The notes: a model not told the origin generated them from the sequence alone. 64,000 nt of DNA from Bactericera cockerelli (GCA_024516035.1 CM044966.1:20220576-20284575); one strand, 5' to 3'; counted from the first letter of the stretch, positions 18,898-30,122 are shown. Numbers and translations: made by a program.

Positions 18898-20595
18898 AAG
18901 ATTTTCAGATTATTAGTAAGGTCTCTGTTCAGTTTCATTTAAAACAATAAATCTGGCCTCCAAGGACAAACTCTAAACAAATTGAGAAGATAAAAAAATG
19001 TAGGTCAAACAGATAAACAAGAACAACCACCAAACATTACTAATATACAGGATTCGAAAAAAAAGAATATTCTAGAAAATGTAAATATTGAAAATGCTGA
19101 AACGCATGTACTATTAAATCGAGGGGAAACATTTTTACAGAGTGTTGTTTTCCTATCACTGCTAGGGATGGCCTCAGGGGGATTAACTTTAGAATTTTAA
19201 ATAGAAAGACACTGTCTATGTGATATTTCGGAAAATAAGCTGACAGTAGAAGTATTTTAAGACAAATTTGAGTTTTCTACAACCAAATAGGGTCACAGAT
19301 ATTGTACATTACATCTCAGATAATTCAGCAATATTTTTATAAGAAATTAATTTAATTTTTGTAAAAATTCCGTCTATTTTTTTATACCAGTAGTTTTACC
19401 AGGGGAAATTTCAAGGGGTCAACATTTTTAGAAAAAGTGAAAAGGCTATCCGTTTTCGAGTATAAATTGTTCTATTATTTATCCTAATTTAAGGTATCTT
19501 GAAAACATTGCCGGAGACAAGTACTGCACTCGCTTTTTAGCCTCTTTCTAAATAAATTGAAGTAATATTAGCCCTGTTCTTACTATGGGCTGAACAATAA
19601 GACTCATAGCATTTATTCAGCACAAATTTTACTAGAAAACCAATAGTTTTTAACATAAAAAGAATTTAACACCTCCCCTGGTAAAGCTAATGGTAAAAAA
19701 GGGGCAAATAAGTTATTTTAAATGGCAAAACATTTTTTTAACAAATTTAACTAAAAAAGTTATTAATATCTTTAAAAAAAATGTCTCGAACCTCTGATAT
19801 TCAATGTACCATTAGACGCTTCGCAATGAATTGTGATATTAAATTTGTGTATCAATTTCGCCCTGAGTTTGTTAACATTTACTTAAAATTATATTAGTTT
19901 TTTTAATTAAAAAAAAATTGTTTTTCACTGCCTTTAATTTCGTAGGCATGAAACAGGAGCAATTGTTGACGCTTGTGGTCTGTGTTGTAGCTTGGCCATC
20001 CTGTAGTATGTTTCACCTGTGATGGGAGAGAAGTGGCACAATATTTCCCATTTAGGTCCCAACTTCCGCATGGCAAGCGAGTGCTTAACCATTGAGCTAA
20101 TCGCGCGCTCTATTTTATTGTATCTATCCTTGATAAAGCTATAACCTATAACGCGTTAATCGAAAGTTTCAGAAATATAAACCTAATTCTTTCGAGATAT
20201 CGAGAATTTTCGAACAAGGCATAACTCGTTATGTTTTTCAGTTAAAACTTTTCACGGATGGTCGTCCGGCTGTCTGACAAAATCGATCAGAAACTGAAAT
20301 CATCAGAATAGGTCGAGTTTTAGTTAATTCGAAAGGTGTTGATAAAATGAGTTAACATTAACAAAATTTATCCTTCTGCAACTTATGGTTATTGTGTTAT
20401 TGGTCAACGTAGCTCACTGAAAAACGTAGCTCACATTATGGACAGCCTGTATATACGTAAATACCAAACTCTGTGTTCATTTTCTAGTGGTTGTATACCT
20501 AGAACCTAACACTCAAAGAGCTTTCACTCAGATTTTGTCTAAAATAATCACTCGTGGCAAAGATGTTCATTGAGAAGGAAATTTTTTGTACTGCA
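18898..20595. repeat. 3' flank duplicated with the zinc-finger gene (unit 1)
   Basis: Non-coding AT-rich block repeated after each gene at 36100-38400, 46731-48990 and 63257 to the window end. Landmarks are TAAATCGAGGGGAAACATTT, GCTAATGGTAAAAAAGGGG and CCATTAGACGCTTCGCAATG. In unit 1 a tRNA-like SINE near 20050-20105 is truncated and the region near 20410 is deleted relative to units 2 and 3. Short frames here are not conserved in a coding manner. Confidence 0.75.
18946..18951 (+). promoter_or_regulatory. Poly(A) signal, copy 1
   Basis: AATAAA 49 nt after the ancestral stop codon. The same signal in the same context is present in all four copies. Confidence 0.6.
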
Positions 20596-20753
20596 AAGAA
20601 GAAAATCGCTAAAATTACTATACGAGCATAGGGAATTGTGTATTTTTGTCCTTACAGGTTCACGGCAACGCTGTAAACACAACTGAAACCCGGCTTCAGA
20701 GGTATTTACACATGGAACATAGGGAGTTGTTTATCTATTTTTTTCAATCTATG
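20596..20753. mobile_element. Partial copy of the THAP-element right end
   Basis: Matches about 22280-22428 of the TIR element at 21464-22428: shared AAATCGCTAAAATTAC, GAGCATAGGGAATT and ACATAGGGAGTTGTTTATCT. It is present in unit 1 but absent from the same place in units 2 and 3 (38384-38450, 49000-49070), so it arrived after, or was deleted from, some units. Confidence 0.6.
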
Positions 20754-21130
20754 ATCAAATCCAATGATTCTGAGGTGTTGATTACGACTTATTTTCAGGT
20801 ATCTGGTACCGTTAATTCACCATTGGCGGTTCAAATTTAGACGGAGTTAGGAGATGGAAATTATTGTAATTATTTTTAATAAATTATAATTTCCATGTTG
20901 TCAAAATAAGAAGAAGAAAATAGTCGTGTCACACGTGACGTTAGTACCTGATCTCATATTAGCTCCACAACTTCCTAATGTTACATATGTAACAGGTTTT
21001 ATGTTCTTCAAGGCTTATTAGTTTTTTTTTTAAATATAAATATCACTATTTATTAGATCTGCTCGTTTTTACGTCTGGTGCCAGGCTCACATCCCATCCA
21101 CAACAACGCATCTAGACATGTATTACTAAG

Positions 21131-21463
21131 ATGTGTACCCGGCCTTACGCGTTACATTATTTAGATGTGGACCCGGCCTAACGCGTCACATCACGGAGAT
21201 GTTAACCCGACCTAACGCGTCACATCACGGAGATGTTAACCCGACCTAACGCGTCACATCACGGAGATGTTGACACGTCCTAACGCGTCTCATCACGGAG
21301 ATGTGGACCCAGCCTAACGCGTCACATCACGGAGATGTGGACCCAGCCTAACGCGTCATATCACGGAGATGTGGACCCGGCCTAACCCGTCACATCACGG
21401 AGATGTGGACCCGGCCCAACGCGTCACATCAAAAAGATGTGGACCCGGCCTAACTCGTCACTT
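21131..21463 (+). repeat. 34-bp satellite, array B
   Basis: About nine to ten units of the CCTAACGCGTCACATCACGG-type repeat, with variants such as GTTAACCCGACC. The array is interrupted at 21464 by a TIR element and resumes at 22429. Confidence 0.9.
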
Positions 21464-22428
21464 CCATAGATTTAGAATAATAGATATCGCAGATCGCACA
21501 GTTGGCACAAAAGTGAAGTCGATTTTGAGAGAGAGATTGAGAGCACTCTGGTGAGCATTTTGGGCGCTATAAGGGCAAAACATTGGAAATTTTACATTGG
21601 TTCTTATGGAAAAACCTGACCCTTTTGTAGTTTCCGAATTTACTAATTTTCTTTTCTCTCTATAATTTTACGCGAGTTTATTTTTTGTAATCTCCACTTT
21701 CTAATCTTCAAGATGGTTAACTCTTGCTGCCCGTATGGCTGTACCAACCGATATAATAAGAATTCTGAAATACACTTCCACAAGTAAGTAGTCTTAACAT
21801 TCTAGTACTTTTGATTATTCCCTAGGAAACACAATAAATTGAACTTAATTTACCTTTCAATGTATTTTAATCATAGTTTGGGGTATCAAATAGTCATAAA
21901 ACGATTTATAAGCATAATAATATCCTGAAGCTATCTTGTTAGAGGATTTTAAGCACCCTCTGGAGTGGTATGAACGTCTTTTTCCATTGTAAAGGTCTCA
22001 GGTAGTATAATAATAGAATATATCCTTCGTAAAAATATCGTGGACTCATAACGATAGCTGATAGTGATAAAAGTAAAACGTAAAAATCAGTTTCAATTGC
22101 TATTATTTAAATTTTCCCGCCAAAAAATATCAAAAAAGAGAGGCTTAAACATTTGGCAACATTTCGACAGTGAAAATATTAAACGACGAAAAAATTACTG
22201 AAATAGGCGTAGAAAAGACCATATAACCGAATTTGTCTCGAGAAGTTTTCATGAAATTGTATGGTTTGATCAGTAATCAAAGACGAAAATCGCTAAAATT
22301 ACATTGCGAGCATAGGGAATTCTGTTTTTTTGCCCTTACGGGCTCACGGCAACGCTGTGAGCCTTGGCTTCAGCTGTGATTACACAGGGAACATAGGGAG
22401 TTGTTTATCTATTATTTTAAATCTATGG
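21464..22428 (+). mobile_element. TIR element carrying a THAP exon
   Basis: Left end CCATAGATTTAGAATAATAG and right end its near reverse complement, splitting the satellite. Length is 965 bp. The flanks (GTCACTT / TCACATC) give no exact target duplication. It contains one recognisable exon (21713-21783). THAP domains are the DNA-binding module of P-element-type and some other transposases, so this may be a deletion derivative of such an element; the superfamily is not proven. Confidence 0.65.
21713..21783 (+). pseudogene. THAP-domain first exon
   Basis: Starts ATG after AATCTTCAAG and encodes MVNSCCPYGCTNRYNKNSEI followed by HFHK. This is the start of a THAP zinc-binding domain: a Cys pair in CCxYGCTNR, then a basic HFHKFP-type region. 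It ends at a good donor (GTAAGTA). The rest of the domain (second Cys, His, AVPTIF) is not found within the element, so only this exon survives. Confidence 0.7.
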
Positions 22429-22750
22429 TCACATCACGGAGATGTGGACCCGGCCTGACGCGTCACATCACGGAGATGTGGAGCCGGCCTAACGCGTCAC
22501 ATCACAGAGATGTGGACCCGACCTAACGCGTCACATCACGGAGATGTGGACCCGGCCTGACGCGTCACATCACAGAGATGTGGACCCGGCCTAACGCTTC
22601 ACATCACGGAGATGTTGACATGGCCTAACGTGTCACATCACGGAGATGTGGACCCGGCCTGACGCGTCACATCACGGAGATGTGGACCCGGCCTGACGCG
22701 TCACATCACGGAGATGTAGACCCGGCCTAACGCGTCACATCACAGAGATG
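22429..22750 (+). repeat. 34-bp satellite, array C
   Basis: About nine units continuing array B after the THAP element, and a single remnant at 23309-23342 beyond the next insertion. Several units read CGGCCTGACGCG instead of CGGCCTAACGCG. Confidence 0.9.
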
Positions 22751-23308
22751 GGGGTTTCACGATTCGTCTCAAACTACCTGAGATGACCTTTTTCACAACA
22801 CGATTCGTCTCAAGAAAAACAAAACACGATTCGTCTCAAATACTCAAAAATCGAAAATATATAATCGCCCATTCAAACTATCCCCATAAGAAAAAATTCC
22901 CTCTCGCACCAAAAAAATTCCCGCTCACATCAAGTAGTTTAGTGATGGCTTTGACAAGTCATATGGTAGGTACTGTTATTGTTTTGAACTTTGAACTAGT
23001 AGGGTTAGGGACAATACATAGAAGGTAATGCCTCAGGTTTATAGTAGGGTTAGGTAAAATATATAGAAAGCCATGCCTAATACATAGAAGGCCAAAGCCT
23101 GATATACATAGAAGGTAATTTCGTAATTTAATGTTGATTAATAAAAAATCCCTCAATTTGTACGGTACTTAGAATGTCGTACTGAGACGAATCGTGTTGT
23201 TTACTTTTTCGCTAAGATAATAATTTGAGACGAATCGTGTGGTCATTTTTATACCTGAAATTCCAACATTTTTAAAAAACCCTTTTTGAGACGAATCGTG
23301 ATGCGCCC
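22751..23308. mobile_element. MITE with six CACGATTCGTCTCA motifs (Mutator-like candidate)
   Basis: A 558-bp insertion in the satellite with a perfect 9-bp duplication ACAGAGATG (22742-22750 and 23309-23317). Ends read GGGGTTTCACGATTCGTCTC and, inverted, GGGCGCATCACGATTCGTCT. CACGATTCGTCTCA occurs three times near the left end and three times inverted near the right end, as expected for transposase-binding sites. The interior has CATAGAAGGxxATGCC-type tandem repeats and no transposase. A 9-bp duplication suggests the Mutator group, but 8-9 bp families other than Mutator are possible. Confidence 0.75.
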
Positions 23309-23342
23309 ACAGAGATGTGGACCTGGGCCTAACGCGTTTCAT

Positions 23343-23480
23343 CAGTTCACATCAATGCCATTCCAGAAACAAAAAAAACTTGGTTAGAATTTTACACTCC
23401 AGATGGGATTTGAAACCGCTACTTCTGGGTCAGGGACTGATGCTCTTAACCAATGAGTCAGGGAGGTTGGCTAGCCAAGC
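23343..23480 (-). repeat. tRNA-derived SINE, unit 2
   Basis: Counterpart of 12733-12855. The B box (on the + strand, GGGATTTGAAACCGC) has drifted more than in the other units. Confidence 0.55.
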
Positions 23481-23734
23481 AGGATACAAAAACAATGGCA
23501 AGATTTATAAATATTATATGAAAGCAGGGAACTGGTAGGCTCATCTCAACCCCGTCATATCTGAATCAATTGCCTCCCTGCACCATGGTCCCATCATTTC
23601 TACCAAAAAGGCACAAATATTTTGGATATATATAAAAAAAAATTGATATTTTGCTTAGTATTTGTGTTATTTTATCACAATTTAATTAGTATTACAGAAT
23701 TATAGGACTTGTCCAAATCTTCTTCTTTTTTAAT

Positions 23735-23850
23735 TTGGGTTTATTGTTGCTTTCAACTGCAAGTCATTTCACAACCCTCCATTGGCAGGAAACTCATGAA
23801 CCTGCTACAAACATTAACCTCACCCAGCCTGGCTGACCTAGGAATGCAAG
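23735..23850 (-). repeat. SINE body fragment, unit 2
   Basis: Best preserved of the four orthologous copies: AATTTGGGTTTATTGTTGCT, GGCAGGAAACTCATGAACCT and AACCTCACCCAGCCTGGCT on the + strand are the complement of the 5S-SINE body. Confidence 0.65.
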
Positions 23851-23980
23851 CATGACAAAGTCTTCAAGTCTTAAATTATTTGGATAGTAATATTTTTTTG
23901 TAGTTCTATCATATTCTGAAGCTTGATCATAAGCACAGTGAAAGAGACAAATTTAATCATCTGAAGACTCTTACACCATC

Positions 23981-24065
23981 ATGATAACAACTGGAGGTAG
24001 CGCAACACCTGGAGTATGGAGTACCACCGTTATTGAAGTGAATACAGTTCTTGGTTTCTTCAAAG
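23981..24065 (+). CDS. Zinc-finger gene copy 2, exon 1
   Basis: 85 nt from ATG to AAAG|GTATGG. It differs from copy 1 by a few residues (MITTGGSATPGVW; final K instead of E). Length, donor and phase are unchanged. Confidence 0.6.
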
Positions 24066-24241
24066 GTATGGATGTAGAACCTGAGGTAGATGAGTTTTTT
24101 TACAAGTATGTATATTTTACTGTCTGGCCTGTTTTCAAGATATTATAAATTTAGAATAACAATGGCTGGTGCTATCATTAAATGACAAACTTCACATTGG
24201 CTCAATTGTAGAGTCACTCGATACCAGAACAATAGAATTTG

Positions 24242-24452
24242 TCTGTCCCGATAGCTCAGTGGTCAAGGCGACACTCTGTGAATCCAGATATTCCAGAGGT
24301 CTTGGGTTCAAAACCCAGCTGGGACATGACAAGTTATCCTCCCATTTGGGATTTTTACCACACAATAATATGTCTTGGGCTTACTGCTGGAATAATGGGA
24401 CTTCAGTAGTCTTAATTGGGCAGTATAAATAAGGCGATATTATTATTACTAT
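24242..24452 (+). mobile_element. tRNA-derived SINE in intron 1 of copy 2
   Basis: Begins TGTCCCGATAGCTCAGTGG (A box) with a B box GGGTTCAAAACCC about 50 nt later, then a body with CATTTGGGATTTTTACC and TGTCTTGGGCTTACTGCTGG, ending in an ATT repeat. The site is empty in units 1, 3 and 4. It is the same family as 27051-27261. The tRNA-like head cannot close an acceptor stem as a functional tRNA. Confidence 0.8.
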
Positions 24453-24854
24453 CCCTTACGAACTAGGGTTTCCAATCCAATATTACATAATAAAAAAAAA
24501 CCCAGGTTCTGTTAAATTGACAGAACTGGCCATAAGGTTTTTTGAATTTATTTACACAAATTATGTTAAAAGAGTATTGATGAAAATCTTCATAATACAA
24601 TTTCTGGCTAGACTGATTTTTTCCCCCAAGAAAATTGTAAACAAAGGTAAACTCTCCCTCTCAATTAACAAAGTGTTGATTCCTTGAAGTTTTATGTTGG
24701 GAATTACAAAATCAGAGCAAAGAATTTTTTAAAAATAAATGAACTCAACTTTCCAATTTCTAGTATTAGAAATTATAGGAAGTAAAATTGTTATGAAGAA
24801 ATTCTTGAATAAATCAATGCAAACTGACTGCCTTGTTTTGATACTATTTTACAG

Positions 24855-25041
24855 ATACCCATAATGTTCATTTCAATCAAAATTCTGTGTATACATCAAA
24901 AATCAAAACCGAAAAATCAGAATCCAAACCAGATATTGCTAATCAGATAACATTGAATTGGATGCAACATTTAAACTTTGCTAAGCACAAAGGAGGAGAA
25001 AACTTGTTGGCTTTCTATTATAGAGGATGTCTGTTTTTCAT
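24855..25041 (+). CDS. Zinc-finger gene copy 2, exon 2
   Basis: 187 nt between TTTTACAG and GTAAGC, open in phase. It has scattered substitutions relative to copy 1 (for example AKHKGGENLL for AKDQGGENLL). The IKTE motif is retained. Confidence 0.6.
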
Positions 25042-25480
25042 GTAAGCATTTTGGTAGTAACTAGATGTGTAAAATTTTGTACTATTCATAGATTATGGAT
25101 TTATTATTTAAATGTTTTCTAATTATTGGGATGGTTTGCACTGTTTGATATTTATCTACCTCTTTTTATTGCAGCAAAACTGTGTTTATTACAAGTACAG
25201 GATAGGTACAATATATAAGACTTCTATGAGTAGTAATGGCTGTATGGAATGGCCTAGCCTACCAATGCCAAAAATAAATAAATAATAATAACATACCTAC
25301 TGAAACTTTCCTAACTATAGAGTACACTTTATTTTAAAATTAAGCTGGCCTTGGCCTGTCAATATCTTAGTATCTATTATTATTATTTCCTCTTACAATG
25401 TTTCTTGAAGTAAAACAATATCTTTACTACAACAACAACAACAACTCATTAATTACAGTGTTATTCTAGCTTGTATTTGG
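25042..25480. other. Intron 2 start of copy 2, no feature recognised
   Basis: AT-rich sequence between exon 2 and the 3' end of the antisense LINE. In the other units the equivalent stretch is missing, so the LINE's 3' half was probably deleted there between ATT-rich repeats. Confidence 0.4.
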
Positions 25481-26090
25481 GTATTCCTCTCATCTTCTTC
25501 TTTTTTCCTCAAGACAGTCCTGATGAAGAAGGATACATTCTCTCAGTTCTCTTTTCTGTCAAGTATGAGCTTATTCATATTAGTCTTGTTGACATCATCA
25601 CCAATTTTCAGTGTCATTTTTGTCCTCTCCAATTTATTGCCATTAACTGCAAATGAACATTTCAGCTGTGTCCTCCCAAATGCAGTATCTGCATTTGGGG
25701 TCATCTGTCAGTTTAAATTTATGATTATAGTATTCAAAGCATCCATGGCCTGATTGTCTGTTATATTTTTCTTCACTTGTTCTTCTTCTGTTTCTTGTGC
25801 AGATCCTTCTTGCTTTATTACATTCCTGCCTTAGGTTACAAATTGACTCATTTCACCAATACGCTACTCTTCTCCTTTTATCATTATTCTTCTTCATGGT
25901 TTTAGAGCATAATTCTGTAATCAGGGTTGTTAGGTTGTCAGGGTTCCTAATATGTTCTTCGTTTATATTCCTCATGGGGTAATTTAATTCCTCTAAATTG
26001 AAAGATTTGATATTCCATCTTTTGGCTGCAGATCTCTGCTGAGATCTGTTTGTTACTGATTCAATATGAAAGCAGATGTATTGATGATCA
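25480..26090 (-). pseudogene. LINE ORF2 linker and C-terminal CCHC-like remnant
   Basis: Minus-strand reading includes FKLTDDPKCRYCIWEDTAEMF, resembling the Cys-rich segment near the end of R1/I-type ORF2 (CxxC...ET..H/MxxC). It directly follows endonuclease-distal sequence, implying the RT was deleted. Several stops are present. Confidence 0.5.
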
Positions 26091-26099
26091 GTTCCATTT

Positions 26100-26631
26100 T
26101 CACAATCGTCCAGTCAGTACCTTCCAATCTTTGACACTGTGGCATAGCCTATCTATTGCTAGGGTAATGTCTATAACAGATTCTAGATCCCTTCTCTTCT
26201 TGAAGGTAGGAGTGTTACCTTGGTTAAGTATGACCAGGCTTTCTGCCTCAATCCACTCAATGAACATGCTGCCTCTTCGGTTTAGTCTGTCACTTCCCCA
26301 GGATGGTGATTTTCTGTTGAAATCTCCTCCTATATATATTACCTTGCTGGTGGCTCTTTTGAGAGTTCTAATTTCATATAGTGTGGTTTCTAGGGATTCA
26401 ATTCTGTTATTTCCAGAGTACAAACTAACAAGAATCAGTTTGTCAGTTTCATTCTAGGAAAAGCCACTCCCACATCCTACTTTTTTGAGTGCCTTTTATT
26501 AACTCTCCTTCTGAATGCTGGACAGATAGTCTAAGTGGAATTGTGACCCACTTTCTTACATTCATTGCAGTATGCTGCTTCTTTACATTCCTTGAAAGGA
26601 TATCCTTAGCCGTATTTTTATTTTTAACCAA
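26100..26631 (-). pseudogene. LINE endonuclease (APE-type) fragment
   Basis: Two overlapping minus-strand frames (26449-26631 and 26100-26423) form the second half of an apurinic-endonuclease-like domain. Diagnostic strings are IYIGGDFNRKSPSWGSDRLN and ESVIDITLA, matching the GDFNAHHxxWG and DLTLA motifs of R1/jockey endonucleases. These enzymes nick the target for reverse transcription. A frameshift lies between the frames near 26440, and the N-terminal catalytic half is not clearly seen. Confidence 0.75.
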
Positions 26632-26699
26632 AGTAGATGCAACTGGAATAAAATGAACAAACTGTAAGCAAGTCTTTTTCTTTTGGAAGAAGAAAATTC

Positions 26700-27050
26700 T
26701 TGCTCCCAGTTCTTCTATAGGTTAAGTCCATTGTTTATCTTTAAAAGTACCAAAACGCATTTTTTCTATTTCTAATAGTGGGAAAGCTAAACTGGAAATA
26801 TTTGGAATATAATGGAAGTATTTGGAAATACCAAACCCGGAATTTTTTTTTTTAACAAAAAGAAAAATACCCCTCTTCTTTGGTGCAGTTTAGGCACCAA
26901 ATTGTTTTTCGATCCATATTTCTGCATTTTTGTCTCCATACTTTCTATCATATATTTTCGTGATTTCTATATCTAGGTAATTCTTCTTCTCCAAGTTCCT
27001 CTTTCTTTGCTACTTTTAGATCATCATCCGTCATGAGAGTATCAATAGCT
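26700..27050 (-). pseudogene. LINE ORF1/ORF2 junction, degraded
   Basis: Coding-like minus-strand text (VAKKEELGEEELPRYRNHEN) without a recognised domain. Position alone assigns it to the antisense LINE. Confidence 0.35.
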
Positions 27051-27261
27051 CAGTCTGTCCCGGTAGCTCAGTGGTAAAGGTGGCACTCTGTGAATCCAGA
27101 GATTCCAGAGCTCGCGGGTTCGAAACCCAGCCGGGACATGACAAGTTATCTTCCCATTTGGGATTTTTACCTCATAATAAAATGTCTTGGGCTTACTGCT
27201 GGAATAATGGGACTTTCATAGTCCTAATCGGGCAGTATAAATAAGGGATATTATTATTATT
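27051..27261 (+). mobile_element. tRNA-derived SINE inside the antisense LINE
   Basis: A box TAGCTCAGTGGTAAAGG and B box GCGGGTTCGAAACCC near tRNA spacing, the same body as 24242-24452, and a tail of ATT repeats. An AATAGCT duplication flanks it (before 27051 and 27262-27268). It is better preserved than the 24242 copy. Confidence 0.82.
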
Positions 27262-27408
27262 AATAGCTGTTATAACTTTTAGGTGCGAGATTGTCTCTAC
27301 CTTAAATTGGAGTTGTTCTCTGTTAAAATTCTCTGTTATTTGTTGTGCTACTTTGACTGTCCCATCCTTCTGTTTGGATCAAGATATCATTACTTACCGT
27401 TTTCCTTG

Positions 27409-29728
27409 GTCCGTGTGGCTCTCGGCTAAGAATAAGACCACGGGCTGTTCCCCCTGTCGTAAAAGGCGACTAACAGGAACATCTCTCAGAAGCTGTTGAA
27501 AATCTTCATAAAAGAGATTTATAAAACTCTCAGGAGCTGCTGGAAGGCGGTTCGAATGGCTGCTCAAAGCCGTAGAGCCACTTTCCAGTAAAAAGCACCA
27601 AAAAGAGCCTCGTTCAGAAGAAACCACTTCAAAGCATCAGGGTGAGAAGCTAATGGAGCAGAAGAGGCAGAAGATGCCAACAACCTCAACTATACTCTCT
27701 TGTAGAGATAGTTCAGAGGTGGCATTCGAAACCTCAACTGCTTCTCAAAGCTTTATAAACGCCCTGAAGTCTTTAAAAGTGGGAGTAATTCTGAAGAAGT
27801 TCCCAAATGAGTCCCGGCCACAGGCAGGCGAAAATGTTCCTAACTTATTCGCCCAAAAGAGCAAAAGAAATGCTCTGTCTGAGCAAAGAGGAATCCTTAC
27901 TGGCTTTTCAACAGGCCACTGTAGCCTCAACCACCGTCTAAACAAATGGACATTGCTCAAGACGCAAAATGCAGTCTCTCAGAAGCTGCTGAAAAGCTTC
28001 AAATAAAGAGAACTTTTTAAAACTCTCAGGAGCTGCTGGAAGGCGGTTCGAATGGCTGCTCAAAGCCGTAGAGCCACTTTCCAGTAAAAGAGCACCAAAA
28101 AGAGCCTCGTTCAGAAGAAACCACTTCAAAGCATCAGGGTGAGAAGCTAATGGAGCAGAAGAGACAGAAGATGCCAACAACCTCAACTATACTCTCTTGT
28201 AGAGATAGTTCAGAGGTGGCACTCGAAACCTCAACTGCTTCTCAAAGCTTTATAAACGCCTGAAGTCTTTAAAAGTGGGAGTAATTCTGAAGAAGTTCCC
28301 AAATGAGTCCCGGCCACAGGCAGGCGAAAATGTTCCTAACTTATTCGCCCAAAAGAGCAAAAGAAATGATCTGTCTGAGCAAAGAGGAATCCTTACTGGC
28401 TTTTCAACAGGCCACTGTAGCCTCAACCACCGTCTAAACAAATGGACATTGCTCAAGACGCAAAATGCAGTCTCTCAGAAGCTGCTGAAAAGCTTCAAAT
28501 AAAGAGAACTTTTTAAAACTCTCAGGAGCTGCTGGAAGGAGGTTCGAATGGCTGCTCAAAGCCGTAGAGCCAATTTCCAGTAAAAGAGCACCAAAAAGAA
28601 GCCTTGTTCAGAAGAAACCACTTCAAAGCATCAGGGTGAGAAGCTAATGGAGCAGAAGAGGCAGAAGATGCCAACAACCTCAACTATACTCTCTTGTAGA
28701 GATAGTTCAGAGGTGGCATTCGAAACCCCAACTGCTTCTTAAAGCTTTATAAACGCCCTGAAGTCTTTGAAAGTGGGAGTAATTCTGAAGAAGTTCCCAA
28801 ATGAGTCCCGGCCACAGGCAGGCGAAAATGTTCCTAACTTATTCGCCCAAAAGAGCAAAAGAAATGATCTGTCTGAGCAAAGAGGAATCCTTACTGGCTT
28901 TTCAACAGGCCACTGTAGCCTCAACCACCGTCTAAACAAATGGACATTGCTCAAGACGCAAAATGCAGTCTCTCAGAAGCTGCTGAAAAGCTTCAAATAA
29001 AGAGAACTTTTTAAAACTCTCAGGAGCTGCTGGAAGGAGGTTCGAATGGCTGCTCAAAGCCGTAGAGCCAATTTCCAGTAAAAGAGCACCAAAAAGAAGC
29101 CTTGTTCAGAAGAAACCACTTCAAAGCATCAGGGTGAGAAGCTAATGGAGCAGAAGAGGCAGAAGATGCCAACAACCTCAACTATACTCTCTTGTAGAGA
29201 TAGTTCAGAGGTGGCATTCGAAACCCCAACTGCTTCTTAAAGCTTTATAAACGCCCTGAAGTCTTTGAAAGTGGGAGTAATTCTGAAGAAGTTCCCAAAT
29301 GAGTCCCGGCCACTGGCAGGCGAAAATGTTCCTAACTTATTCGCCCAAAAGAGCAAAAGAAATGCTCTGTCTGAGCAAAGAGGAATCCTTACTGGCTTTT
29401 AACAGGCCACTGTAGCCTCAACTATCGTCTGAACAAATGGACATTGCTCAAGACCTAAAATGCAGTCTCTGTAAAGAGGCCCCAGAGACAGCAAAACACA
29501 TTCTCTGTGAATGTGGAGCAGCCTCACACGCTCGACTGAAACACTTCTCAAGGCTGATTCTAACACCTAAAGAAGTTACCGAAATCAGTCCTAAAAGAAT
29601 CTTAAGCTAAATTAATAGCTTTGATCTCTTTTAGAGTTACAGGGGCATGTCACAAAAGATCTATTTAAGGTCGCAGTGACAAAGAGCTTTCGTAGCCGAC
29701 AGCCCTACCTATACCAATACCAATAAAA
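27409..29728 (+). mobile_element. Composite retroelement: LINE 3' end with four 497-bp tandem units
   Basis: Inserted in the antisense LINE with a 14-bp target duplication TACCGTTTTCCTTG (27395-27408; 29729-29742). The head has GTGTGGCTCTCGGCTAAG and CGTAAAAGGCGACTAACAGG; the tail ends ACCAATACCAATAAAA. Between them, four units of 494-498 bp start at 27484, 27976, 28472 and 28970. The last unit runs into a LINE C-terminus: LTGHCSLN followed, in a shifted frame, by CSLCKEAPETAKHILCEC, the Cys/His motif at the end of R1/I-type ORF2. The 14-bp duplication and A-rich tail point to LINE-mediated insertion. Confidence 0.78.
27484..29466 (+). repeat. 497-bp tandem repeat, four units
   Basis: Landmark GAGTCCCGGCCACAGGCAGG occurs at about 27809, 28305, 28803 and 29301. 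Units are over 95 per cent alike by eye. Units 2-3 share GATCTG where units 1 and 4 have GCTCTG. Each unit carries overlapping frames on both strands (for example GVILKKFPNESRPQAGENVP), which recur only because the DNA is repeated. Confidence 0.9.
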
Positions 29729-29742
29729 TACCGTTTTCCTTG

Positions 29743-30122
29743 TACCTTTAATATCTACTCCTAGTGAGGCCGGGTCAAGGTTTTCTTTGACTTTCCCTGC
29801 CATGTCGACGTACGACAGAGTTTTAGATGCTGATATTCTCACTGTCTGATAGTCTCTTACCTTTACATTCTTCTTATCTTTGTCTGTGGGAGGCCGTGCA
29901 GGGTGATTTCACATTATTTACCATAAAAAATTAATTCTGCCATTCTCTTGGTTTGCTTGATGTCTCTAGGGTTAGTTGTCGATATGTGGGTATTCTTTAT
30001 ATTATTTTCTCATCAATTTTTTCAACAAATTTTTTAATGTCTTCGCCTCCTGTGACCAAAAAGCCATGTCTTGTTTCCAGTTCCTTTCCATCTTTTTTGA
30101 TGTTACTTTGATGTGTTGCAAA
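29743..30122 (-). pseudogene. Antisense LINE ORF1 middle piece (unit 2)
   Basis: Counterpart of 14440-14830 in unit 1, cut off from the rest by the composite element on one side and the RTE on the other. It is no longer open. Confidence 0.6.

Noticed and set aside
19780..19900. Small conserved frame in the 3' flank of each unit
   Set aside because: The flank is duplicated DNA. Differences between copies include indels that shift the frame, and no codon bias is apparent.
26050..26457. 135-codon plus-strand frame
   Set aside because: It is the complement of the LINE endonuclease, whose motifs (GDFNRKSPSWGS) read on the minus strand.
27051..27135. Functional tRNA gene
   Set aside because: A and B boxes are present, but the sequence continues as a SINE with an ATT tail. 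The same head recurs at 24242 in an insertion missing from paralogous units.
27653..29000. Several frames of 70-117 codons on both strands in the 497-bp repeat
   Set aside because: They recur because the DNA is tandemly repeated, and plus and minus frames overlap. Only the LINE C-terminal homology in the last unit is meaningful.
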